Assembly (NCBI GenBank): GCA_025617745.1
Contig: CM046870.1
Span: forward strand, 5,027,285 to 5,091,284
Source of the DNA: Heliocidaris erythrogramma
Lineage: Eukaryota > Echinodermata > Echinoidea > Camarodonta > Echinometridae
Direction: 5' to 3'
DNA length: 64,000 nt
The translations under genes and the position numbers were made by a program. This document shows positions 10,755 to 24,100 of the stretch, in pieces. The notes under the pieces were generated by a model that worked only from the letters and a program-made list of their open reading frames with translations, did no database searches and was not told the origin of the DNA. The stretch's first letter is position 1. The number at the start of each line of letters is the position of its first letter.

Positions 10755-12749
10755 ACAATTTTTACGGAGGGCACGGGGCACGTGTAAAATGAGCTAACGC
10801 ACCCCCCCCCCCCCCCCCGCTCCCTCATTGAATGACAAAAAGAAATAAAAATAGGGAAAAGGGAAGAAAGAAAGACAGAGAGAGGGGACGTAAGATGATG
10901 CGATTCTCCTTCACCCGATAATCCATCTATAATCCATCCCCCCCCCTCCCATAACCAGACAACAATGCCCCTTCAATGGCTGGATGATAAATTATTTTTT
11001 GAATCTATAAATCTCTCATACCCAATGGTTACGATACATGTAGTAAAATTTCTGTTTCAAATGCTATTAAAACACAAAGATAGGCCAGAAATAATGTAAA
11101 AGTAATTTCATCATCTATAAATGTTCTCGGGTCTTCTTTCGGAATCTCAAAATATTTAGAGGGCACCTATGTATGTGTATAATGATATAAAAGGAGGATG
11201 GCGGAGTATGTGTGTGTGTGTGGGGGGGGGGGGGGGGGGGCGGGTTGCTTGTGTATATAATCGATCAGCTCCCCCCCCCCCCCCCCCAATGTTAATGTAT
11301 GTAGGCCTCTCCATTTTTATTCTACATTGGTATATATTTACCCAAACTCCACTCATGACATTAGCCAATATTTTTCTTAGTGTCCCTCTCTCGCTCTTTT
11401 TCTCTTTCTCTCCCTCTCTCTCTCTCTCTCTATCTCTTTCTATCTTTATCTCGCTCTCTGTCTCAGCATTTTATCAAAGATAATATCACCCCTATTACAC
11501 ATTGCCGTCAAAGCATTGCCCGAAAGAAAGCAAGTAACATTTTTCTTTTGCCACCATATTTTAAATTGTTTCTCAATTATTTTCCTTTCAGCAGACAATC
11601 ATGATTTTAAAAAAATCCACAAATCTCTCACCATTCTGTTCATGAAAATACATGTACGTCTATTAAGAGAGATGTGTCCTGCACACGTCTTTTTTTCTGT
11701 ATCCATAACGGGTCAGAAACCCCTTTTTGAAGACTTTGAAAGAGACAAGTATCGGACTTGTATTTTCTTTATACTCAGTCACCTTATTTTTAAATCAGCA
11801 AAAGAAAATTTGCCTGCACACTTTGAATCAACAATAAATGTTTCAAAATGAACATACTAAATAGAATTCTATGATTCATATTTAATAGGTTTTCATACTA
11901 CCATATGATGGTCACATTTACAAAACAAAGTGCGATGAAAACAAAACACTATTCAGCAAAATATGGCCTCCTCTTTGAAAGAAGTAGAGTTCATGAAGCT
12001 TCTAACTACATGTAGTACTGGGGATTTTTCTACACCACAAAAACATTCTACATGCATGTCATAAACCTATTCAGATAATCAAGACCTATGTAGAATTTGA
12101 TCAATATTTTCATATAAAAATGTCTATTTATAATCATGTATCACTTTTCATACTGTGCATCAGCTGAATAATTATTTTCCACATTGCAAGCCTATGGGGA
12201 ATGGAATGAGTGAACCCAATATACTTTTGATTCTTAAAATCAAATAGAGTCTAGTACGCATAGCATAGCATTTGTACATGTTGTTATTATATCGGTATGC
12301 TCTGGTGATGTTTCACACTGAATAGTTCATAATGGAATCTCCAGACCTGAAGGGTAGCCAACCAAAACGCTAAAAAGGCAATTTATCAACATGACCAAGG
12401 CAATTTATCAACATGACCGAGGCAAGAGTTGACCTATTCACTTTGTTTCATTGCACAATAGACCGCTTCTGTAATGTATACAAATTTATGCACTTATATT
12501 CTCTGAGCACCTAGTGATGAGCTATTCCATGAACCTGCTTTTCATAAATGAGCCTCAATGCTTGGAATCCAGTTTGCATACATTATTTGTTGCTCTGTCT
12601 GGCAAGCCTCCAGCAAGCTTTCAGGTTGTCAAGAACAACCTTTGTTTGAAAGGTATGCATAAAATGTGCATAAAATTTGCATACATTACCAAAGCACTCT
12701 ATTACACATGGTGTCCAAGGCTTTGCATCTGATTGAAACTGTCTGCAGA
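10755..12749. other. No gene seen; intergenic
   Basis: Between the death/B-box gene and the 3' side of the sorcin-like gene. Poly-C/poly-G runs at 10,801, 11,222 and 11,271, a CT microsatellite at 11,385-11,465 and an exact tandem GGCAATTTATCAACATGACC at 12,380-12,422. Confidence 0.5.
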
Positions 12750-12920
12750 TTATTAAATGAGATAGTTGTGACATGTGTACACGAGCACAGTCATAAGTTA
12801 GATCCAAATAATTCTCTCCAACATACAATCTCTATGAGAGGGACTATTTGGATCTCCACTAATTTGACCTTTGAATGAGTGCGAATCTGCATGTCACAAC
12901 TACCTCTCTCAATACGCTAT
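12750..12920. mobile_element. MITE with TAGTTGTGACATG ends
   Basis: GAGATAGTTGTGACATG at 12,758 and CATGTCACAACTACCTCTC at 12,892 are inverse. A second inner palindrome AGATCCAAATA...TATTTGGATCT encloses AACATACAATCTCT. A related copy surrounds the 290-bp array (CATAGCGTATTGAGAG at 21,269; CTCTCAACTAGCTATG ending 23,459). Confidence 0.65.
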
Positions 12921-13794
12921 GAAACCGTTCAAACATATACTACAGAATTAATGTGAACACATCCTCTGATCTTACAGAATATCTTAGATAAATAAGTTAC
13001 TCTGATACCAAGCATAATAACACAGTAGAATAGACATCGCATTTTAAATAAAACAAACAGCTGCTTCTTCTTGGGTTTTACATTTAATAAAACTCATTCT
13101 CCTTGAATCTTATTTACCTCATTTATCCTTCATAATTCTACATTTATCAATCCTAAATCCTTTCACAATTATAACACCTGATCACAGAAGAACCCAATGA
13201 CAAGTTTTTACGAGAGCTACAAAGCAATGACAAGGCTATACAGTGTATCATACTATGTATATTTCACAAATATATTACATCCAAACAAGGATTTGGCTAA
13301 TATTTCACGTCAAACTTTTACACAAGAGTTTATCCTTCTGTACTAAGGCATTGTCACATGTACATTATTAAATACAGCAGACCAATGTTTTGCCTTAAAC
13401 TACCAGCAGTCAAAATTAAAGAGAAGAAATCTTCCAACTTAGATTTGCATAATTCCAATGTCCATTTGAATTGCTGTGTTTATTTTCTTGATTCGAATGT
13501 AAAGAGAAAGAAATATACATGATGATTGAAAGACAAAGGATCACTGTAAGGCAATGGGGGGTTAACCTAAAAGTAGATCTATGAGTTTATAAAGAAATAT
13601 GTATTCAAACACACATCACATTTCACATATAACTGACCATGACAAAGGTATTCTTATACAATATTAAAAATCATTAATCAAATACATTTATACATATTTG
13701 TTAATATTATCCACATAACCCCCAAATGCAGAAATATTTGTCATCAAAAATTGAGTATAAATAATCACTACTGTTCATCTGGTTTGCACCATAT

Positions 13795-13995
13795 CTAACT
13801 GAAGAGAGTGAGAGGAAGAGAGAGAGAGAGAGAGAGGAAGAGAGAGAGAGAGGAGGAAAGAGAGAGGGAAATAGAGAGGGTGTACAGAAACAAGAGAAGG
13901 GGTATATATAGGAAATAGTGAGGTAGAGATTTGGGAGATAGGGTGAGAAAAGGAAATGGTGAGAGAAAAAGAAAGAGAGATTGAGAGATCCAAAC
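13795..13995. repeat. GA-rich simple repeat
   Basis: (GA)n and GGAAGAGAGA words on the plus strand, in the 3' flank of the sorcin-like gene. Confidence 0.9.
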
Positions 13996-14232
13996 TTTGG
14001 TAAAAAGCAAACATATATTAACCATTAAAGAGTGTGTCTAAGCAGGCTCATATTACATTAAAAACAACCAGGAATTTACAAGCACTTAAATACTAAAATC
14101 TTGATGAGCCAACTAACTGTTAACACCTGGACTTTGACCTAGATGTAGCACAAGTTGATATGAATGCAGGTTACTAGTAAATAATCAATTCTAAGATCCA
14201 ACTGGAAGCTACAGTCTTGCTGCTTGCTAGAC

Positions 14233-14259
14233 TCACATAGACATCGTTCCTTGGATGAA
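14233..14259 (-). CDS. Sorcin-like gene, last exon
   Basis: 27 nt after CACTAG: FIQGTMSM and a TGA stop. The eight residues match the end of grancalcin (FLQGTMAI). The 3'UTR probably extends into the AT-rich stretch below 14,233; no clear polyadenylation site was fixed. Confidence 0.9.
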   Translation of the reverse strand, partial: FIQGTMSM

Positions 14260-15098
14260 CTAGTGTATAAGATAAAAGAAAAGAGAACCAAATATTTAAA
14301 AAAACGTTACATTTTTACTAAACAAAACAAAACGAAACAAGAACTAAAGAAGATGCAACAGTGAGAGAGAGAGAGAGATAAACAGAGAGAGAGAGAGAGA
14401 TAAACAGATAGAGAGAGAGATAAACAGATAGAGAGAGAGAGATAAACAGATAGAGAGAGAGATAAACAGATAGAGAGAGAGATAAACAGATAGAGAGGTA
14501 GATAGATTATCGAAGGTAGATTTCACTTTCACGACTGACGGGTCTTCTACACACTACATGCATTCTATTAATAGAACAATCGCCCTAGCCAGGGGACTTT
14601 GTCATAAACTTCTTCACAAGAACCAAACTTAATGCTCTCGCAAATCGCGAAATTCCTGTGAAAATGGCTGTCATTTTCAGTAGTGTAAATGTGGAATATT
14701 TCATAGTGTGGAAATTTTCACGCATTTTGCGGGGTATGAAATTGGTGTAGAAATGGAAACATATATTTTTGTTTACATCACTTTTTGCCCATGAGCCTAG
14801 CGCATTGGCTAAATCAAAAACACATGAAATTCACTTTACTTGGCTGTGCGCAAAAAATTAACTGCTTGAAAATTTCCACTGTTCAGTATTCCTACTCACA
14901 TCATCATACTGCATGGCAGCGGAGCCAGTCTGTGAGGTGTCCCTTCTTCTGAAGAAATCTAGAAACAAACAAATATCACAATAAAAGATGTATAAAATAA
15001 GCATTCACTCATTTTATGCATGAATTTTGGAGAAAAAATCTGTAGGTAATAATATATATAACATTTTTAATGATTGTGCATGTGCATGTGGCGTGTGG

Positions 15099-15140
<42 letters not shown>

Positions 15141-18100
15141 GTGTTCTAAAAAACATTGCAAAGGTGCTTAAATTTTCAAAAACGAATATAGTTGGTCTTC
15201 ATTCCCCTGAGAAAGATTTTAACATATTTATTTATTTGCAGTTTTATTTATACAGGGTAACAATGTCAGTTTCAGAACTGCTTTCCACAATGGCCCTGTC
15301 AGCATTTATTATGTAAATGACAATACTTAACCCTTCCTACTGGGGGGGGGGTCAATTTGACCCCCCCCTCGACATTTTGCGCGATAATTCTGCAACGCGC
15401 AATGATTTTGCCGCGCCATTTCATGACTTTTTTCTTTGAAGTCTCCCGCATATTTTGAGACCAAATTTGCGATGTCGGGTAGACCGTTCCGAAATTACAT
15501 AATGTTTTGTACATGGACGTCGGCCCCAAAACAGCTCAAATTTGTGATTTTGTGTGCAAATCCAATGCAAATTCTGTTTTGGGGTTAAATTGATATTAAT
15601 TAGATTATTTCAAATTTTAATCATTGAAATTAATTTATTCTAATGTAAATAAGCTTGAAAAACTGTCCCCAACAAATTTCGGCAAAAAAAACAATAGAAA
15701 ACAAAAGATCGAAAAAAACAATAAAATACATAAGAAATTAGCAAAAAATAATAAAAAACATAAGAAATTAATTTTGATTGTCGATTTTTTTTGCAAGGAA
15801 ATTGTTCAATGTGTCTTGAGGAATACTGACACAAAAAATTAGCGTTCTTTCAGCCTTTTTTACGGAGTTACAGGCAAAAACATAAATTCATGCATAAATT
15901 TGCATAATTAGTTAATTAGAACTAGAAAATCAATAATTTCCTTAAATTTAACTTTATAATCTTGTAGCTTACATCCGGCTCTATGTTCAGGCAAAATTTG
16001 CGCGCAATCGCGCGATCAGCGGCCGAGATCTGAAGGGGGGGTCAGATTGACCCCCCCCAGTAAAAACAGGGGGTCAAATAGCCCAGTTGGAATAGGGTTA
16101 AGATTGACATACAGAAAAAAGAATATAATTCCTTGTAAAAATTAGAAACAAAAAATATCATATTGCGCTAAAAAGAGAAAGAGATGGAGAAACAGAGAAA
16201 GGGAGAGAGGAAGAAGAGAGAGGGTGTGTGTGAGAGAGGAGAGAGAGAGAGAGAGAGAGAGATGGAGAAAGAAGAAGAGAGTAAGAGAAAAGAACTGAGA
16301 GAGGGGAGAATAAATGGAGACCAAAAATATGATAATGCATACAAATACTAAACATGAAATTAATTTTGGTTTTTCAAACTCATATTCTTTATATAATTTG
16401 ACTTTGGTATGATAATGTCAGTTTGATGCAAGGCATACTCTTCCTCATTTTTAATTTCTTTCTCAGAACTTAGACTTAGAATTGCCTTGAGGAACTGGGT
16501 GGATTTTCATTAAGTGTTTTGTCAGTGATTTTTACCGACAAATTTGCTCTCAGCCAATCAGATGCAAGGATTTCAGTAGCTTATAACAGTTGTCAGATAA
16601 AATAACTTCCTTTCAAGAAACACTCCCCAGGAATGATCTGGGGAGCGACTCATCAAGGGTTTTGTCAGCGATTTTTACCAACAACTGTTATAAGCTACTG
16701 AAATCCTCGCATCTGATAGGCTGAGAGCAAATTTGTTGGTAAAAATCTCAGACAAAACACTTGATGAAACGCTCCCCTGGTTCCCATAGAATTAGAAAAT
16801 GCAATAATCAACAGGTTCATAAAAGATCACAAGCCTTGGTGACCAGCTCTCCATACTGTACCTGTAAGGCCCCTGAGACGTACTGCGCAGGAAACAAAGG
16901 CATCGAAAGGGACATGTCCGTTGACTCCGTAACGCCTCAGTAGACATCCCATTGCCTGAGGAGATAACCTGTACCCTGCATAATCATGGGAAATCAAAAT
17001 CAACAAAATCTGTCATTTATATCAGTAATCATGGATGAATAAACCTAGAGATACTTCAGAAATGATTATTTTCTGGCATGCTCATAAAACTGGAGACAGA
17101 CTTCAGCTCGCCAGTACACATCTGAGCAAGGTATCTGAACCATAGACATCGTAACTGTCAGAGGTATATACCTCTCAAATGTGTCATGCAATTAATTCTT
17201 TTTAAATGAGGAAAGCAAGAAGCAATAATAATACAACAAAAAGGGAACAAGAGGAAGAAAAAAAGGAGCAGGGAAACACACAGAATGATAAAAACAAAAT
17301 GAGAGAAAGTGTTAGAAGAGGAGAAAAAGAGAAAACAAAGAAAAATAGGATGTAGAAGAAGAAGAAAAGTGAGAGTAAATAAAAGAGATCTGAAGAAGAT
17401 GATGAAGAAAAGAAGAAGAAAAAGGACAGAGGAGGAAAAAGAAGATAAGAGGGAAGAGGATATGAAGAAGAAGAAGAAGAAAGGGAAAACAAAAGAGAAA
17501 AAAATGAAAAAATACCTAATAGGAGAGAAGAAAAAGAAAGAGATGAGGAAAGAGAAAAAGAGGAAAGAGAAAAAGAGGAAGAAGAAAGAGCAGAGGATGA
17601 AAGAGACAACAAAAAGAGAAAACAAAGAAGAGAAGTGAAGAGAAGTGAAGAAGAAGAAAAAAAAACAAAGAGGAGGAAGCAGTATAGGACTAGAAAGAAA
17701 AAAAAACAATGAAGAAGTAGAAGCCATACCAAAAGCACCAAGTGCCCCAGCTAGCTCGTTGCCATCAATTAGACCTGACCTGTCTCGGTCATAGGTCGCG
17801 AAGGTCTGTTTCCACTGGTTGAGAACGGTCCAAAGTTCCTTGAATTCTGTGAATCCCATCTTTCCTGAGTAGTCACGCTGGAGGTAGAACTCGAGTCAAA
17901 GAAAGTTACACTGATGTCACATCATGAGAAGGTTACTATAAGTTGATAGGATTATAGGAGGGAGTATGGTGGTTTAGTGGGTGCTCCAACATATGCTCCA
18001 GCGACACTTGCTACAGACTTCATCTCATCAAAGATAATAATGGCCACGTATATAGCGCTCATATCCGTCACGCAGTGATGCTCATGGCGCTCAGACATTA

Positions 18101-21100
18101 TTACCCTGGTTATACCCAAGCCGCCAAAGTAACTAGCGCTCAAGCATATCAGGTACCCGTTTACACCTGGGTGGAGTGGTGGGATTCGAACCCCGTACCT
18201 TATGCTCTGCATTCCGGAGCCGGAAAAGTAAACAATTAAAGAGGCAATTTTTTTAATCGTGTACCTAAGGTATGCCAGTTGGGTTTCAAAATGGGGACCA
18301 TGGCCGATTCTGCCCTCCCCCCCCCCCCCCCCTGGATCCGCCCCTGCATGTAATATTTACATATATGTGCGTTACCCCTTTTGAGACAATTGATCACATT
18401 TTGTGGTTTGGCTCAATAACTTTTGATCAGAGCTCTAAAAATATACAAGATGCATGAGTAGAAAGAACAAAAAATTTCTGCACACACTGTGTCCATTTTT
18501 GTTGCATGACCATATTGCATTTGATGCCAGGTATTTAAAAAGGAGAATAAGCTTTAAAATCCTTAAATTGCCAACACACTGAGAGGTTCAAAATCATTGT
18601 TTTTCATCAAAATTGGCAATTTTTTCACCTTTTTGACTAAATTCCTTACCTATATTGTTTTCAAAGACATTACACCTTATTAGAACCATGTAGCACTAAA
18701 AGGGAAATTTTATTGTTGCCAATTTGAAGAACAAAATGTGATCAATTTAGCTTTAGCGTTAAATAATTCCAAGTCCTAAAAGGGTTAACAATGAGGAAAA
18801 TAATGTATCAAGTTCAAACTGAAGTACTGAGAAAGGATACATCCAGCATGTTGATCATCAGGATACACGTCTCAATGCTGAAAGCTGCAATAGAGATAAA
18901 CAAGAGTTGATACATTATGATCAAATGTATCATTCAGCATTTTGCCCATTGAGTTACATCATTTTCCAAATGTCTACACGTACATGTATAGGTATGAAGC
19001 ATCTTTGCCTCATATCCTGATCGGTTAAGAGTAGGCATTTTGTCTGTCTGTGGATTATAATTTTAGTAGAAGACCATGGCAAACAAATTTTATCAAATTT
19101 AAACCCCTTCAATGATGCCCTTCACGCTGAAACATAAAATAGCTCTCTGCAATGAAATACTTATTTTCTACAGGCCTTCAAACTTTCAAAATTTGTTAAA
19201 TAAAATGTCCATTCGTGACTAACCGATCAGGCTCCTCATTCAAGTTAATGATGAGTGTATTTTTCTGCGTACATGTACTACCAAGTAATACTCATTTTAT
19301 TCTTCCCCACTATCTGGCTAGTCTATTTATCAAATACAATTTAAAAAAGTGAATTCACAAAATCAGATTGAACTTTTAGTCCATGTAACTTTTTTAAGCA
19401 CCTGTGGTTATGCCCAGGAGGAGCTTTAGAAATATCAAAGATGAAAAAATAGGAAGGAAAAGAGAAATGAGAGGAAAAAGACAAGCATGAGGAAGCTCAA
19501 TCGCATGAAGAGGTGAGAACGAAATGAAGACAAGGAAGATAATTACGTTGATAAGTTCCCGAGATCCCAGATGAGGTCAGGCATTGTTGTAACTCCTTCT
19601 GATCAATCTGCTGATCCTGCAGGAATAAAATCAAGATTTCAAATTTACTGCCACTTGAGTGGAAATATGAACACACGCCCTCTATTGGCGATAAAGGGAA
19701 GGTTGAATTCTGGGAAAGGGAAAAAATAATTTGTGAGCTTTCTCATTCTTATTATATTAGTTTGGAAGATTATCATAGTAGATAGGTCCCTGAAAAGGAT
19801 TGCTCTTCAAATGCCTTCACATTGAAAATATGACAAGAAACAGTTGAAATGTTCAGGCCGAACAGTTGTGTGTAGTAATCCCATATACACATTTCTATGT
19901 GCAGTGCATGTGACTCTCAGCAGGATTGAGTCAATTTATCATTTTGCTGATTCCAAAACCTACAGCATACACTAATTGTTATGTGTTCTAATCAACCTTT
20001 CCCAATTGCTTTGAGACGGTTTCTTTCACAATTTTATCTCATGACAAAACTCAATTTTGTCTTTAAACATGGCAATATAAACTCACAACTGAATGCTAAG
20101 TCAATAATAGGCACTACCAATATAAATGTAAATATAATAATGAAAAATAACACTTTTTCCAAATTGTAAGAAGGGGGATTCCAGCTTCATTTTAAAAGTA
20201 TCACAATGTTGCAGAGTGTAATACATGTAATCTAAAATTTCTAAAGAAAAAAAAGAAGGTACAGTGTATGTACAGTCAGTGTTCTCGCCAGTATATGACA
20301 CCCTTGGTGTTGATACCAAGGGTGTGGAATTTCAGAAAATAAAAACCATGTGTAGATTCTCTCAACAAGGGTACCGACAAGGGTAATAAAGCAGTTAATG
20401 CCTACTTTCTATCTCCAAAGTCGTTTTGGTCCTCCCAAACCACCTCCCTGGGATGTCATAAGACCATATTTCACTCAATATGGACCAATAAATGTTTTGG
20501 TGCACACTTTCAACCTGCAAAGTTGCTCTGGGGAGCGTTTCATCAAGCGTTTTGTCAGTGATTTTACCGACAAATTTGCTCTCAGCCAATCAGATGCAAG
20601 GATTTCAGTAGCTTATAACAGTTGTCTGTAAAAATCACTGACAAAATGCTTGATGAAACGCTCCCCTGGTCAGATCACCCCCATGGGATTTGGTAAAGCC
20701 ATATTCCCATCAATTTGAACCATGTATGAACTTTTTTCTGCCGGGAAGCCTGTGTACAGTGACATTCAAAAGTTCAACTGCCAACCACAAATAAAGTATA
20801 AAAGACTGAAATCATTTCATTAAGGATTTCCCAGTGATTTCAAATGAAAACTCCACCACCGGACAACATAGTGCCCTCCATGGTGAACTACTACATGATG
20901 TACATCATCAAGGATTTCACAGCAGTTTCTAATGAAATAAATTAGCCACTAAAGTACAGAGTGCTGTCAATTCCAGAAGAAATGATGCATTTCATCAAGG
21001 ATTTCCTGTTGATTACCAGCAAAAATTGCAACATATGGGTACATTTCTGGTCATAATCATATCGCGTTAATTTACAACACCTACCAGTAACAAAAGTTAG

Positions 21101-24100
21101 TCCATAAGTAAGAATACAACATGAACATTTGTAAGCATTTAATATTACAATTTTGTTGCTAGTATAGTGGATAGTGAGAAGTTATCTACATGCATAATTT
21201 GCGCATATCAATTAACCAGGTTCAACACTTTCCATGCCGAGTCAATGAGGATAGCATGTCCATCTAACCATAGCGTATTGAGAGAAATACATGTGTATTG
21301 TAAGTAAACGAAGAAGCTTGACTGGGGAGGAATTTTTAATTTGTAAACAAATCTTTCGGCATATTACTCCCAGTGTTAAAGATCGTATGCTCGATCTATA
21401 ATGAAAAACACAAGTCAGAAAAAATTGGAACCAGCGGGATTCGAACCTGTCATCTACTGCTTGCCGGGCAGCGACCCAACCACCAGGCTATTCTGGTTCA
21501 CGGCCAAGTCACGACGAACTAGAATCAAATACCCAAGATCCTCTTCTTTCTGACTCATTAATATTCAAACGGTCCGCCGTGGAACAATGGTTAGTAAACG
21601 AAGAAGCTTGACTGGGGAGGAATTTTTAATTTGTAAACAAATCTTTCGGCATATTACTCCCAGTGTTAAAGATCGTATGCTCGATCTATAATGAAAAACA
21701 CAAGTCAGAAAAAATTGGAACCAGCGGGATTCGAACCTGTCATCTACTGCTTGCCGGGCAACGACCCAACCACCAGGCTATTCTGGTTCACGGCCAAGTC
21801 ACGACGAACTAGAATCAAATACCCAAGATCCTCTTCTTTCTGACTCATTAATATTCAAACGGTCCGCCGTGGAACAATGGTTAGTAAACGAAGAAGCTTG
21901 ACTGGGGAGGAATTTTTAATTTGTAAACAAATCTTTCGGCATATTACTCCCAGTGTTAAAGATCGTATGCTCGATCTATAATGAAAAACACAAGTCAGAA
22001 AAAATTGGAACCAGCGGGATTCGAACCTGTCATCTACTGCTTGCCGGGCAGCGACCCAACCACCAGGCTATTCTGGTTCACGGCCAAGTCACGACGAACT
22101 AGAATCAAATACCCAAGATCCTCTTCTTTCTGACTCATTAATATTCAAACGGTCCGCCGTGGAACAATGGTTAGTAAACGAAGAAGCTTGACTGGGGAGG
22201 AATTTTTAATTTGTAAACAAATCTTTCGGCATATTACTCCCAGTGTTAAAGATCGTATGCTCGATCTATAATGAAAAACACAAGTCAGAAAAAATTGGAA
22301 CCAGCGGGATTCGAACCTGTCATCTACTGCTTGCCGGGCAGCGACCCAACCACCAGGCTATTCTGGTTCACGGCCAAGTCACGACGAACTAGAATCAAAT
22401 ACCCAAGATCCTCTTCTTTCTGACTCATTAATATTCAAACGGTCCGCCGTGGAACAATGGTTAGTAAACGAAGAAGCTTGACTGGGGAGGAATTTTTAAT
22501 TTGTAAACAAATCTTTCGGCATATTACTCCCAGTGTTAAAGATCGTATGCTCGATCTATAATGAAAAACACAAGTCAGAAAAAATTGGAACCAGCGGGAT
22601 TCGAACCTGTCATCTACTGCTTGCCGGGCAGCGACCCAACCACCAGGCTATTCTGGTTCACGGCCAAGTCACGACGAACTAGAATCAAATACCCAAGATC
22701 CTCTTCTTTCTGACTCATTAATATTCAAACGGTCCGCCGTGGAACAATGGTTAGTAAACGAAGAAGCTTGACTGGGGAGGAATTTTTAATTTGTAAACAA
22801 ATCTTTCGGCATATTACTCCCAGTGTTAAAGATCGTATGCTCGATCTATAATGAAAAACACAAGTCAGAAAAAATTGGAACCAGCGGGATTCGAACCTGT
22901 CATCTACTGCTTGCCGGCAGCGACGCAACCACCAGGCTATTCTGGTTCACGGCCAAGTCACGACGAACTAGAATCAAATACCCAAGATCCTCTTCTTTCT
23001 GACTCATTAATATTCAAACGGTCCGCCGTGGAACAATGGTTAGTAAACGAAGAAGCTTGACTGGGGAGGAATTTTTAATTTGTAAACAAATCTTTCGGCA
23101 TATTACTCCCAGTGTACGAACTTTAACACTGGGAGTAATATGCCGAAAGATTTGTTTACAAATGTGTATTGTAGTTGGGACATGCGCAATACGCATACAC
23201 TAGTGCGGTCATAGGTGAAATACCATAACACTTGTCATCAATGACAAGTTGCAAAAACTGTTATAAGCTACTGAAATCCCTGCATCGATTGGCTGAGAGC
23301 AAATATGTCAGTAAAAATCACTGACAAGACACTTCATGTACTGCCCCTTTCTCTCCCACATACAATTTCTATAGGAGGGAAATGTTTGGAGCTCCAAAGA
23401 ATGACTGACAAATCAGGAGTGACTTCTAGTGACGTGACTACCTCTCTCAACTAGCTATGCTTCTAATAAATTTCATTGCTGTACATGGATACATGTGTAC
23501 ATGTACATGATTTTAAAGAGGATATCATCTTTTTTTTTTCTTCATAATGGGGAACAGGCTTGTATTGTGGACATTATTCTCTCAAAAGATATCTCATATT
23601 TAATTCAAATTATTAAATACAGGAACTGAAATTTAAAAATTCATTATTCAAGGGATAATTGTGATTTTACTTTGTAAACTTTAGTGGAACAGAAGGGGGC
23701 ATGTAATTTACTTAATTACTTCCCTGTTGAGTGCTCTCTATAATTACTTTTGGTCATGTAACTTGGATAATATTGCAAAATGAACAACTTTATCACAGAT
23801 TTATCCGAGTTAAATGCACATTGCAACTAATTAAATTAATGATGTAAAGAACAACTAAAATTCTGCCTTGTGCTGAAATACTGACATGTAGACCTAAAGT
23901 TCTGGCAATATGTTCCAAACCTTTGTTTAGGTACAGACAGATGTTTGGCCCTTATTGTGCCAACAGGTGTTCGATAACATATCAAAACTACATGTAACAT
24001 TTCATCAAGCAAATTTTCAATCATAGTGACTTTTTTGAAATCATGTTTCATCTTGCTAAAATATTGTTCCATGATATCTTCAAGAACACATTTCCAATTT

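Noticed and set aside
17158-17859. 233-codon minus-strand frame
   Set aside because: Only its first ~44 codons are real (exon 5 of the sorcin-like gene); it then runs past the GTATGG donor into a GA/TC simple repeat that yields Ser/Phe-rich nonsense.
21303-23115. CRISPR-like or satellite interpretation of the 290-bp array
   Set aside because: Units have no short-repeat/spacer structure and the sequence is eukaryotic; the terminal palindrome and flanking 12-bp repeat argue against a plain satellite.
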